The notes under the pieces were generated by a model. The model did not search any database. It worked only from the letters and a program-made list of their open reading frames with translations, and was not told where the DNA came from. Of a stretch of DNA of 24,996 nucleotides, positions 7,937 to 16,600 are shown one piece after another. The number at the start of each line of letters is the position of its first letter. Within the stretch, counting starts at the first letter, position 1. The stretch comes from Chloroflexota bacterium. Lineage in GTDB: Bacteria; Chloroflexota; Ktedonobacteria; Ktedonobacterales; Ktedonobacteraceae. Position numbers and translations under genes: made by a program. The stretch is taken from the NCBI GenBank assembly GCA_902812455.1, contig CADDZH010000076.1:1-24996 (forward strand), read 5' to 3'.

Positions 7937-9066
7937 CTCAGCAGGAAAAGCCAGAAACTGCTTCGCTAGAAGAGATGGATCTGGAATGCTTGCGGCAAGA
8001 ATATATGCGTCTGGTGGAGCAGAAAAATGCGCTGGAAATGCGTGTACGCAAGAGCGAAGAGCGCCGGCGCGCCCTCATGCATATCATGTCCGATCTCAAT
8101 ACCCTCAATCGAAAGCTGGCCGATCAGCGCAAAGCCATGATTCACATCCTGGCAGACTATGAGAAGGAACGCAGGAGCCTGGCCGCACAGACCGAGCGCC
8201 TGGATAATTCCCGGCGCGCCCTCATGCATATCCTACAGGATGCGCATCGATCAAACCTGCGTTTAGAAAGCAGCCGCAAAGCCATGATCCACATCATGAG
8301 CGATCTGCGCGAGACCACAGAAGAGGTGCAGCGTCGCGAACAGGAGCTGCGCGAGAAGCAGGAACAACTGGTACAGGCCGGCAAGCTGGCGACGCTGGGA
8401 GAACTCACCACGGGCATCGCCCATGAACTCAATAACCCACTGAATAACATCGGCTTATTTATCGGGAATGTGATCGATCTGATTGAGCTTGGGAAGGTAG
8501 ACCCGGAGTACATCCTGCGCGAATTACGTAGTGCCATGAAGCAAGTCTATAAGGCAACAGAAATTATTTCACACCTCAGAACCTTTGGCCGCGCGGCATC
8601 CGTGAGCCGGGAGCCGGTTGTGATCACCGAGGTCATTCAGAGCGCGCTCTCTTTGATGCAGGAACAACTGCGCCTGCGGCAGATCGAGGTTGAGTTAGAT
8701 TTCCCTGCCGGGGATGTAATAGTCATAGGCAATGCCATCCAGTTGGAGCAGGTCTTCCTCAATCTCTTGACCAATGCACGCGATGCCATGGTGAATGCGA
8801 CGCGCAAAGTTATTACGATCAAATGCACGACGAAAGTGCATATGGTAGAGATCAGTTTCCGAGACACAGGCCCCGGTATCCCTCCAGGGTTTGAGCAGCG
8901 TATCTTCGACCCATTCTTTACCACCAAGGAAGTCGGTGCGGGAACAGGTCTGGGTCTCTCCATTACATACGGCATCATTAAAGAGCATGAGGGTACCATC
9001 ATGGTCGAGAATCGTCCCGGTAAGGGGGCCACGTTCTTGATACAGCTTCCGCTTAAGCAAGGATAG
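7927..9066 (+). CDS. Sensor histidine kinase with repeated coiled-coil N-terminus
   Basis: A 379-residue soluble histidine kinase. Residues 20-150 are a long charged helix without a PAS or GAF domain. The kinase core follows: H-box with phosphoacceptor H166 in GIAHELNNPLNN, N-box NLLTNARDAM (around N283), G1 box DTGPGIP (D313) and G2 box GTGLGLS. The N-terminal helix carries four copies of a motif [RK]A-[ML]-[MI]-HI-[ML]--D with histidines at 52, 73, 101 and 122. Their spacings of 21, 28 and 21 residues are all multiples of seven. The ATG lies inside the end of the PAS gene (10-base overlap, GAGGG Shine-Dalgarno at 7914-7918). With no sensory domain of its own, it probably receives its signal from the triple-PAS protein through coiled-coil contact (inference). 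Confidence 0.93.
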   Translation: MGIAQQEKPETASLEEMDLECLRQEYMRLVEQKNALEMRVRKSEERRRALMHIMSDLNTLNRKLADQRKAMIHILADYEKERRSLAAQTERLDNSRRALMHILQDAHRSNLRLESSRKAMIHIMSDLRETTEEVQRREQELREKQEQLVQAGKLATLGELTTGIAHELNNPLNNIGLFIGNVIDLIELGKVDPEYILRELRSAMKQVYKATEIISHLRTFGRAASVSREPVVITEVIQSALSLMQEQLRLRQIEVELDFPAGDVIVIGNAIQLEQVFLNLLTNARDAMVNATRKVITIKCTTKVHMVEISFRDTGPGIPPGFEQRIFDPFFTTKEVGAGTGLGLSITYGIIKEHEGTIMVENRPGKGATFLIQLPLKQG

Positions 9067-9090
9067 ATAGATTGTGAGGTGTGTTGGAGC

Positions 9091-10299
9091 ATGAGCAGGC
9101 CATATATTCTGATAGTGGATGATGACACAGCCCTGTTAGAAGCGCTGCCCCAGGCGTTGTATCTGCGGCTGCCCGGCATAGAGATAGATACGAGCGACTC
9201 TGCGCAGGGCGCAATCGAGCAGATTCAGAGGCATGATTATGATGCTATAGTCAGCGATATTAAGATGCCCGGCATGGATGGATTAGCGCTCCTGGTGAAA
9301 ATAAAGGAGATGCGACCAGATACGCCAACGCTGCTGATTACCGGGCATGGAGAACATAATCTGGCCGTCCAGGCTCTAAGAGGTGGGGCTTACGACTTTA
9401 TTCAGAAGCCCATTGACCGCGATTATTTTGTCGCTGCGCTGCAACGTGCAATCCAGGCACACCAGTTGAGGCGCCAGGTGATTGAGCAACAGAGCGCTTT
9501 AGAGGAGCATGCCAGAACGCTCGAGGAAACGGTAGCGGAGCGTACACGCGAGTTGATCGAAGCCAACGCGGCAAAGGATGAATTTCTTAGCATTGCCTCG
9601 CACGAGCTCAAAACGCCTCTGGCCAGCTTAAAAGGCATGGCGCAGCTCCTTCACCGCAGGATCGAGCGGGGAGGGTCGGCAGGCATCGCTGACCTGGCGA
9701 ATATAGAACGCTCGATTCACCGCATGGAAGTACTGGTCAATGATATGCTAGATATCTCGCTCATTAAGTCGGGCATGTTCGTCTTACATCGCCAGCCATG
9801 TGACCTGGTCTCATTATGCCAGCAATTGATAGACGAATACACGGCGGGAGCCGATCCAGCCCCGCTCGTGACATACGAAGTTTTTGGCGAGCCGCTTGAA
9901 GCTGAGGTGGATGTCGATCGCATTGGCCAGGTGATTCTGAACCTGCTCTCCAATGCACGCAAGTACTCTCCGGCGCAGTCTCCTATTACGGTGAAACTGG
10001 CACGTGTTGGAGATCATGGCATGATAAGCATATGCGATAGGGGAGTAGGCATTCCAGAAGAAGCTCTTCCCTATATTTTCGAGCCGTTCTACCGCGCTCC
10101 CGGCGTGGAGGTCAAGAACGGCTCGTCTTATGGCCTTGGATTGGGACTCTACATCGCGCGTAAAATTGTGGAATGCCATGGTGGTCAGATCGAAGTAGAG
10201 AGCGTGCTAGGAAGCGGGAGCACTTTCTCTATAACTCTGCCGCTGGTTGCAGAGCCGGCAGCAAGAGGCATGGATGCAACAACCATTACAGCAGGCTGA
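9091..10299 (+). CDS. Hybrid response regulator-histidine kinase (REC-HisKA-HATPase)
   Basis: A 402-residue cytoplasmic protein with a receiver domain at the front. Receiver residues: acidic pocket VDDD (around 9-12), phospho-acceptor D56 in SDIKMPGMDG, switch T84 in ITGHG, and K106 in QKP. A coiled coil (about 125-160) leads to the kinase core, with phosphoacceptor H171 in ASHELKTPLAS, N-box NLLSNARKYS, G1 DRGVGIPEE, F-box FEPFYRA and G2 YGLGLGLYIA. The ATG at 9091 was preferred over an in-frame GTG at 9079 because GAGG at 9076-9079 is well placed and the sequence then starts MSRPYILIVDDD. It follows the kinase gene by 24 bases. The receiver is a likely target of that kinase, so this protein would extend a phosphorelay; no DNA-binding output domain is present here. 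Confidence 0.93.
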   Translation: MSRPYILIVDDDTALLEALPQALYLRLPGIEIDTSDSAQGAIEQIQRHDYDAIVSDIKMPGMDGLALLVKIKEMRPDTPTLLITGHGEHNLAVQALRGGAYDFIQKPIDRDYFVAALQRAIQAHQLRRQVIEQQSALEEHARTLEETVAERTRELIEANAAKDEFLSIASHELKTPLASLKGMAQLLHRRIERGGSAGIADLANIERSIHRMEVLVNDMLDISLIKSGMFVLHRQPCDLVSLCQQLIDEYTAGADPAPLVTYEVFGEPLEAEVDVDRIGQVILNLLSNARKYSPAQSPITVKLARVGDHGMISICDRGVGIPEEALPYIFEPFYRAPGVEVKNGSSYGLGLGLYIARKIVECHGGQIEVESVLGSGSTFSITLPLVAEPAARGMDATTITAG

Positions 10300-10301
10300 T
10301 A

Positions 10302-10328
10302 TGCTGGCCAGCACCCTCGCATAGCGAG
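10302..10328. promoter_or_regulatory. Two adjacent short palindromes after the sensory operon
   Basis: TGCTGGCCAGCA (10302-10313) is a perfect 12-bp palindrome, and CTCGC-ATA-GCGAG (10316-10328) is a 5-bp stem with a three-base loop. They begin two bases after the stop codon of the hybrid kinase gene. There is no T-run, so a classical intrinsic terminator is not supported. They could be an mRNA 3'-end stabilising structure or binding sites for the next promoter. Confidence 0.35.
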
Positions 10329-10336
10329 CATAGATA

Positions 10337-10376
10337 TGGTACAATGTACACTAAGTCAGTTTTAAATTGTTGTACC
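10337..10376 (+). promoter_or_regulatory. Extended -10 promoter overlapped by an inverted repeat, upstream of the NAPRTase gene
   Basis: TGGTACAAT (10337-10345) matches an extended -10 box (TGn then TACAAT). The perfect 7-bp inverted repeat GGTACAA (10338-10344) and TTGTACC (10370-10376) starts within that -10 box and spans the likely transcription start. This placement is typical of a repressor operator. A regulator responding to NAD or its precursors would fit the downstream gene, but no known NAD-regulator consensus was recognised, so this is inference. Confidence 0.4.
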
Positions 10377-10404
10377 ACGCTACGTTGTGAGGTAAGTTAG
10401 AACT

Positions 10405-11799
10405 ATGCACCGTCGTGCACCAACTTTCCACCCAGGATTGATGACCGATATGTACCATCCCGATGCCGCTTACGTGAGTTTCCGTACCGGTCGTAATGGC
10501 CTGACCACCTTTGACCTGTATTGCCGCTCAGCACCATTTGGAGGAGCATACCTGCTTGTCGCGGGATTAGAGACGGCCCTGGAATTTGTCCAGGCATTTC
10601 ATTATACGCCTGAGGAGTTGCGCTTCCTGGCGCATATCCGCGACTATGACTCCGCCTTCCTTGATGAGCTTGCGAAACTACGCTTCACCGGCGAGATTCT
10701 TGCGTTGCCGGAAGGAACCATTGCCTTTCCTAACGAGCCGCTTATGCGTGTCACTGCGCCTTTCCGGGAGGCCATCCTGATGGAGGCTGGCCTCATGCAA
10801 GCCATCAACCTCTCAACGCTCATTGCGACGAAAGCTTCTCGTATCGTCTTTGCTGCCGAGCGCGGGCGCCCCAGGCGCGTGGCCGAGTTTGCCTTCCGCC
10901 GTGCCCAGGAACCACTCACGGTGGCTCGCGCATCCTACATCGGCGGGTGTGCCAGCACTTCACTGCTTGACGCTGCCTACGAGTTTCGTCTTCCGGCAAC
11001 GGGAACGGTGCCACACGCATTGATTGAGCTGTTCCCCACAGAAGAAGAGGCCTTTGCAGCCATTGCGGAGGCGTACAATCGCTATACCCTGCTGCTCGAT
11101 ACCTACAACCCGCGCCATGCGATCCACACAGCCATTGAAGTGGCCATGCGCTACCAGGAAACGCTGGGACATACGCTTGCTGCTGTACGGCTGGATAGTG
11201 GCGACATTGCCGGGGATAGCATTTATGTCCGCGAGCAACTCGACAAGGCGGGCTTGAACAATGTACGCATCCTTGCCAGTGGCGATCTGGATGAGTGGAA
11301 GATCACCGAGCTGCTAGAGGCAGGAGCAGAGATCGACTCGTTCGGGGTGGGTACGGCCCTGGGGAGCGGCTCCGGTTCAGTGGAGCATGGCGTGACAGGA
11401 GGAGCGCTTGGGGCGGTCTACAAGGAAGTATGGTATGTGGATGAGGCCGGGGACGAATTTCCGAAAATGAAAGTAGCGGGAGAGAAATCGACGTGGCCTG
11501 GGAAAAAAGAGATTTATCGCCATCCCGAATGGAAAGAAGATGTCATCCAGCTTGCGCAAGAGCCACATCCGCCTCACTATCAACGGCTCCTGCGGCCGGT
11601 CATGCGCAATGGAGAAATTATTCCCGGCAGCTTACCGCCCCTCTCCGAGATCCGCGAGCTGGCCCAGCAAAACCTGGCTTCCCTGCCAATCCAGTACCGC
11701 GCGCTTACAGTCGATCAGCCCTATCCCGTGCGTTTTAGCGAGGGATTACAGAGCCTGCGCAAGCAAGCCGAACAGCTCATAGAAGCGGCAGCATCATAA
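10405..11799 (+). CDS. pncB: Nicotinate phosphoribosyltransferase
   Basis: A 464-residue cytoplasmic enzyme of NAD salvage (Preiss-Handler route) that joins nicotinate and PRPP to give nicotinate mononucleotide, with ATP hydrolysis. The family start GLMTDMYHPDAAY is at residues 11-23. The substrate-binding FRRAQ is near residue 164, and the phosphorylatable histidine is H204 in GTVPHA. RLDSGD near 255 and the phosphate-binding FGVGTALGSG are also present. All expected catalytic segments and the zinc-lacking C-terminal domain of the shorter bacterial type appear intact. The gene has its own promoter-like sequence upstream and is convergent with the acetyltransferase gene, whose end is only 12 bases away. 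Some Chloroflexota carry more than one paralogue, so the exact symbol (pncB or a pncB2-like form) is less certain than the function. Confidence 0.92.
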   Translation: MHRRAPTFHPGLMTDMYHPDAAYVSFRTGRNGLTTFDLYCRSAPFGGAYLLVAGLETALEFVQAFHYTPEELRFLAHIRDYDSAFLDELAKLRFTGEILALPEGTIAFPNEPLMRVTAPFREAILMEAGLMQAINLSTLIATKASRIVFAAERGRPRRVAEFAFRRAQEPLTVARASYIGGCASTSLLDAAYEFRLPATGTVPHALIELFPTEEEAFAAIAEAYNRYTLLLDTYNPRHAIHTAIEVAMRYQETLGHTLAAVRLDSGDIAGDSIYVREQLDKAGLNNVRILASGDLDEWKITELLEAGAEIDSFGVGTALGSGSGSVEHGVTGGALGAVYKEVWYVDEAGDEFPKMKVAGEKSTWPGKKEIYRHPEWKEDVIQLAQEPHPPHYQRLLRPVMRNGEIIPGSLPPLSEIRELAQQNLASLPIQYRALTVDQPYPVRFSEGLQSLRKQAEQLIEAAAS

Positions 11800-11811
11800 C
11801 AGAGTCTTCCG

Positions 11812-12360
11812 TTATGAATAGGGCCTGGCCTGCCATTCATGCTCAAGGATGGCGTACAACAAGGTATCCCACCAGCGACCTTTTATCCACTCGTGCTCGC
11901 GCAGGCGCCCTTCCTGTCGCATGCCGATCTTTTCCAGCACACGGGCTGAGGCGACGTTCTCTGCAAGGCACCAGGCCCAGATGCGATGCAACTCTAAATC
12001 CTGGAAGCCGAATGCCAGAAGCCGTCTGGCAGCCTCGGTGGCATAGCCGTTGCCCCAGTAGCGAGGATCCAGTTCGTAGCCGATATCGGCCTCATAGGCA
12101 TCTGGCGTTTTCATTCGGATGCCGGCATTGCCAATGACCTGGCCACCGGGAGGGAGCGTGATGGCGAGCTGGAATTTCGTGCGCGGCTCCTGCTCGCGCT
12201 GCGCAAGAAATATCCCCACAAAATCGCGTGCGTCCCGCTCGGTGCGCTGCGTCCAGGGATTGTAGCGCAAATAGCGCGGATCGGACTGGTAGGCGAGCAC
12301 GGCCTGCCAGTCTTTCTCCTCAAACTCGCGCAGCACGAGGCGCTCAGTTGTCAGAATCAT
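11812..12360 (-). CDS. GNAT-family N-acetyltransferase (RimJ/RimL-like)
   Basis: A 182-residue acetyl-CoA-dependent acetyltransferase of the RimJ/RimL/Acetyltransf_3 type. It begins ILTTERLVLREFEEKDW, the typical first strand and helix. The acetyl-CoA pyrophosphate loop lies in RYWGNGYATEAARRLL, and the NVASARVLEKIGM motif of this subfamily is present near the C-terminal third. The substrate could be a protein N-terminus, an amino sugar or a small amine; it cannot be told here. I chose the ATG at 12360 over an in-frame TTG at 12366 because AAGG lies 6 bases before it. The gene is convergent with the nicotinate phosphoribosyltransferase gene. Confidence 0.88.
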   Translation of the reverse strand: MILTTERLVLREFEEKDWQAVLAYQSDPRYLRYNPWTQRTERDARDFVGIFLAQREQEPRTKFQLAITLPPGGQVIGNAGIRMKTPDAYEADIGYELDPRYWGNGYATEAARRLLAFGFQDLELHRIWAWCLAENVASARVLEKIGMRQEGRLREHEWIKGRWWDTLLYAILEHEWQARPYS

Positions 12361-12380
12361 ATGCAACCTTGACCAAAAGA

Positions 12381-12516
12381 TGAAGTTTAAAGACCAAAGA
12401 CGGTAATGTCATCCTGAGCGAAGCGAAGGATCTGTGTCGATCGGCAGCGGATGTTTCGCTTCGCTCAACATGACATGCCACATCCTGGCCTCGCCGATCT
12501 TGATCGTTAAATTTCA
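12381..12516. repeat. Palindromic intergenic element, copy B (simplest form)
   Basis: About 136 bp with outer inverted termini: TGAAGTTTAA at the left and TTAAATTTCA at the right, each followed inward by a GATCGG-like block. The palindromic core is 12407-12476, in which GTCATCCTGAGCGAAGCGAA is mirrored by TTCGCTTCGCTCAACATGAC. The right flank, GCCGATCTTGATCGTTAAAT, is identical to that of copy A. No insertion interrupts the core, so this is the closest to a basic unit. It fills the gap upstream of the acetyltransferase gene. The rest of the gap (12517-12642) shows nothing clear beyond the ribosome binding site of the next gene. Confidence 0.75.
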
Positions 12517-12642
12517 AAGAATAGAGAATGCTCATGCGGCCATTGTACTACATAATTTGTCTGGCGAGCCATATGTTCAACACGATAAAGATCCGTTCTC
12601 AAAAAAGCCTTCTATGCGTTACAATTAGGCGGAGAGAATATC

Positions 12643-13599
12643 ATGTCAAGGAAGCGTATACAGATGGCGGAGAGCATTATTCAACCTGAGGCAGGCAATA
12701 CGCCACCATCCCAGGAGACCAATAGTGAAGCAGGGATGGATAGTGCAGGAACTGCAGAGGAAACCGCAGCCGGTCTTGAAGAGCAGCAACAGGCAGAAAC
12801 AGAGCCGCAGCCAGTACCAGTGAGCAGTTCTCAAGGGACTGGTGAGGCTGGATCACTCGTGATCTGGACGCCCAGATTTATCGTTATTTTCGCGCTGGCG
12901 CTCGTGGTAGGGCTGAGCGCTGAAAGTTTGCTGACGCAAGGCTGGTTAAATGGCTACTTTCCAGGTCCCTGGGTATTTCTGGTCCATGTGGCCCTGATTC
13001 TGGGCTGCTGGATTGCTGTGCTCGTGGTGACGCGATCAAGATGGCTACGCCTGAGCGGCGTTTTTGGCTGCATCTGGGCAGTGGCCAATGTTATCAACTT
13101 CGCGCTGGGGTTCACCGGCGAGAGGCCACCGATTTTAATCATCGCTCCCCTGGTTGCGATCTTCTCGAGCGCTTTACTGGGAGCCTACATCTGCCTCTCG
13201 ATTGATCGCACCCCGCTGCGTCGCTGGGATACCTGGTTTTTCCGGCTTGCGCCCCTGATCGGCTTCCCTCCTATTATCCTTATTTACCTGGTCACATCAG
13301 CCGGAATTTTTACCCTGGCTCCTCTTACCGGGGATATCGAGGCGCTGGCCTTAATCCTGAGTGTGCTTGTCTGGTGGGCGCGCCCCTCTTGCTGGAAAGC
13401 GCAGCCAGGCCCGGCGCTGCTCTTTGGACTTTACCCGGCTATCCTTTTCTGCCTTTCTCTCCCCGGCTTTGGAGGCAAGGAAAACGATTTCTTTCTCCCA
13501 CAGGTTGCCCTGCTCTGCCTGGTGCTTGGCATGATGCGTATATTGCAGGCGGAACTGCGGCGCAAAGTGGAGAGCAGGCAAGCAGAAAGACAGGGGTAA
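12643..13599 (+). CDS. Uncharacterised polytopic membrane protein with acidic disordered N-terminus
   Basis: A 318-residue protein I do not recognise. Residues 1-70 are hydrophilic, rich in Glu, Gln, Ser, Thr and Pro, and probably disordered and cytoplasmic. About eight membrane helices follow (roughly 75-97, 108-130, 136-156, 163-186, 198-225, 229-244, 254-274 and 281-301). The tail is a short basic helix (RRKVESRQAERQG). The ATG at 12643 has GGAGAG 6 bases upstream; a second in-frame ATG at 12664 is possible. No catalytic or transport motif was seen. It is convergent with the EccC/EssC-like gene with only 25 bases between stop codons. That neighbourhood makes a role in the same secretion apparatus conceivable, but opposite orientation weakens this and no homology to EccD or EsaA is evident. 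Confidence 0.8.
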   Translation: MSRKRIQMAESIIQPEAGNTPPSQETNSEAGMDSAGTAEETAAGLEEQQQAETEPQPVPVSSSQGTGEAGSLVIWTPRFIVIFALALVVGLSAESLLTQGWLNGYFPGPWVFLVHVALILGCWIAVLVVTRSRWLRLSGVFGCIWAVANVINFALGFTGERPPILIIAPLVAIFSSALLGAYICLSIDRTPLRRWDTWFFRLAPLIGFPPIILIYLVTSAGIFTLAPLTGDIEALALILSVLVWWARPSCWKAQPGPALLFGLYPAILFCLSLPGFGGKENDFFLPQVALLCLVLGMMRILQAELRRKVESRQAERQG

Positions 13600-13614
13600 G
13601 ACACACATAGAGAT

Positions 13615-13637
13615 GGCTACTTTATTACAAGGTAGCC
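13615..13637. terminator. Weak hairpin between convergent genes
   Basis: GGCTAC at 13615-13620 pairs with GTAGCC at 13632-13637, with further imperfect pairing inside. It lies across the stop codon of the EccC/EssC-like gene, 15 bases after the stop of the membrane protein gene. Position between convergent genes suits a shared terminator, but no T-run follows on either strand. Confidence 0.25.
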
Positions 13638-16600
13638 TCCGCTGTCATCCGGGAAAGGATTTCTCTCGGCTCAGTATGCGCAACTTGAACAAGGTAGCGG
13701 CGGTTACGGCACACAAAGTGCCCCCGTCCAGGTGGAAAATCACCTATGCGAACTCCTAAGAGGGGCTGGTCATTCGGGTCGCCGCCGAGGATCAACCCTA
13801 TACGACAAGCGCGTACCTGCTGTAGCAAGGCATCCGGGCGGGCGAGATCATTGGGTGATCCCGCCACAATCACGTGGAAACGCAGGTCGCGTGCCCGCAG
13901 CAAAAACTCTTTCAGGTCACTAAGGGGGTTTCTGGCCAGGATGTTAAGCATATCATAATCGTCAATGACAAGCGCAATGGGTGCCGTCACACCTCCTATC
14001 GATTCTTCCTCTCCTTCGGGCTGTAGCTCTTCACGTAATAAAGCGGTACGTGCTTCGAGTTCACTTTTTAAAGCCTCTACAACTTCTAAGAGACGCTCTG
14101 CTGTATCTGCATACATCCATACATGTGGGAGAGAACGAAGCAGGCGTGAACTACGCCGGAAGTCTACCAGGACAATACGCACTGATTGTTGGGATAGATA
14201 GCCGGAGCTCTGGTGATTTGCCAGGGCAAAGAGGCAGAGATGTAGCACGTTGGTGCGACCGCTTCCTGGGCCGCCAGCTACTAACAAATGGGGAGTTTCT
14301 GGGCTCAATTCGAGCGCAATCGGAAGTAAGGAGAGATCTTCGATCCCCAGATAAAGGCGAAGGGCATTGGACGATCCGCTATGGAATGCTCTCAATGGGG
14401 TGGTTTCTGCCCGTGTCGTCTCTGCGAGGAGTTCGCTGAGTCGCACATGCTCTGGCAGGAGCCGGATGGCTGGGGCATGTTGAACATGGTATATTTCAGC
14501 CTCCTTTGCCACAACAGTAATCAGTTCGTCGAGCTGCTGATTCTGCTCGTCTTCGTCCTCCCCCACTACCGGTAAAGCGATCTGTACCTCTTGAGGAGTT
14601 TTCCCGCGCTTGTAGCCGCGTCCTGGTAGCGCCGGGTCCAGGTAAGCGGCATCATTTTTCCCCAGTAAAATAAGCGAATCGGTTACCTCGACCATGCGGA
14701 AAATGATGCGTAGCTCCATGAGGCTTGTGAGTTGCATGGGCAACCCTCCAGGCCGATCAAGCGCCAGGACCAGGTACACACCATACGTGCGACCCTGGCG
14801 GGCGATGCTCAATAATAATTCCATATCTTTCTCGTGTATTTGCCGGAATTCGCTGAACCTATCAATTATCAGGACGATGGCCGGCAACTCTGCTAAAGTA
14901 GGCGGGTCGTTACTCTGCCGATAGCGCTGGTAAGCAAGGAAGTCATCAATCTGATAGTTCATAAAGACTTGCTTGCGCTCTTCGATGATCCCTTGTAGTT
15001 TCCGCATCAGCCGGTGAATGTATTCTTCATCACCCTCACCAAAGATGCCGCCAACATGAGGAAGCTTCTCAAAAACACGCAATGCCTGCCCACCAAAATC
15101 GATCAGGTAGAGGTGAAGCTGGGCAGGAGAATGTGTGAAGACAAGAGATGTAATGATGGTACGTAGAAGGGTGCTCTTCCCCGTTCCCTGTGCGCCAGCG
15201 ATCAACATATGTCCTTCACGAGGAAGATCGAGGAGAAATGGCTCCTGCCGTTGTTCCGTGGGAAGGTCAACAAGACCCACAGGAAATCTCAGCCATCCAT
15301 AGGGAGGAGTAATTGAGGCATCAGCGCGTGTACTCATATGTATCAAAGGCCTGGAACGTTGGTACACCTCTGGCAGGTAGATACGATGAGGCAGTGGATC
15401 CGGCCATGGCCGGAAGAGATCTATGCCCAGTGATGCCTGATATGGTTCAAGTAGCCCCATCAATACCTGCATATCGGTCAAATCTTCATCGATCTCTGCC
15501 GAATCTGCTGATGGACTATTTGAAACACGTGCGGGCAGCGAGGTTCGTGCGCTCTGGAACAATTCAAAGATCTCGGCACCTATCTGAAAGTAGGCACGCC
15601 CTGGAATAGTGCTTGGCAGGAGTCCAGCGTCGGATCGACCCAATACATCCCGGCTGTCTTGCAGCGAAGCAACGCGCAAGCAGATGCGAAACTTGAGATT
15701 AGACCAGATATTGGCGTTTACCGAGCCAGCCGGTTTCTGGGTTGCTAAGATGAGATGCACCCCCAGGCTGCGTCCCTTTTGTACCACGCTGACAAGACCC
15801 TCTATAAATGCCGGGTACTCTTTGGCAAGCTCAGCGAATTCATCGATGATGATTAAAAGGTATGGCAAAGGCTCTAAGGTTGCCAGATTTTGTGGATCTT
15901 GCCGCATAGCCTGGTATTGTTTAATATTCTTTGCTTTCGCCTGGCTCAGAATATGCTCTCGTCGCTTCAACTCGCTCTTGAGAGCGACCAGCGCTCGCTC
16001 TGTCAGTCTCCCACTCAGATCCGTCACCATACCTACTGTATGGGGTATCTTCTCGAATGGCTTGAAGGTAGCGCCCCCTTTAAAATCGACCAGGACAAAG
16101 TTGACCAGGTGCGGGTGGTGGGTGATCGCCAGGCCAACGATCAGCGACTGGAGCAACTCACTCTTGCCCGATCCTGTGGTGCCAGCGATAATGCCGTGTG
16201 GGCCATGAGCGGATTCGTTCAGGTCGAGCCAGATCGTTCCATGAATACCCTGCCCAATAGGAACTCGCAAGGAACCAAAGCGCGGGCCAGTATTCCACCA
16301 CTGCTCTACGTCAAGCTGATCTGCGCATGACAGCCCCAGGAGATCAAGTAATCGCAGGTTTGTTGGAAGATTGACGGTATCTTCACCCTCTTCGGTGACC
16401 TTGATCATGGAAAGAGCTGAGGTGAGACGCTGCGCTGTTGCTCGATCCACAAAATCAGGGCGGATATGCTCTAGTAGCGCCCCTGCAAAGCCGGCAGTGA
16501 CATATGTCAAGGACATTTTGCGCTGTTGGGTATCTGTATCTACCTGTTCTTCCTCTGACAAGCGGATAATAGCACGGCAATCGCTCGGAATGGCCTGTTC

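Noticed and set aside
15609..16208. Open frame of 199 codons on the plus strand
   Set aside because: It is antisense to the D1 region of the secretion ATPase, including its Walker motifs, and shows no domain of its own.
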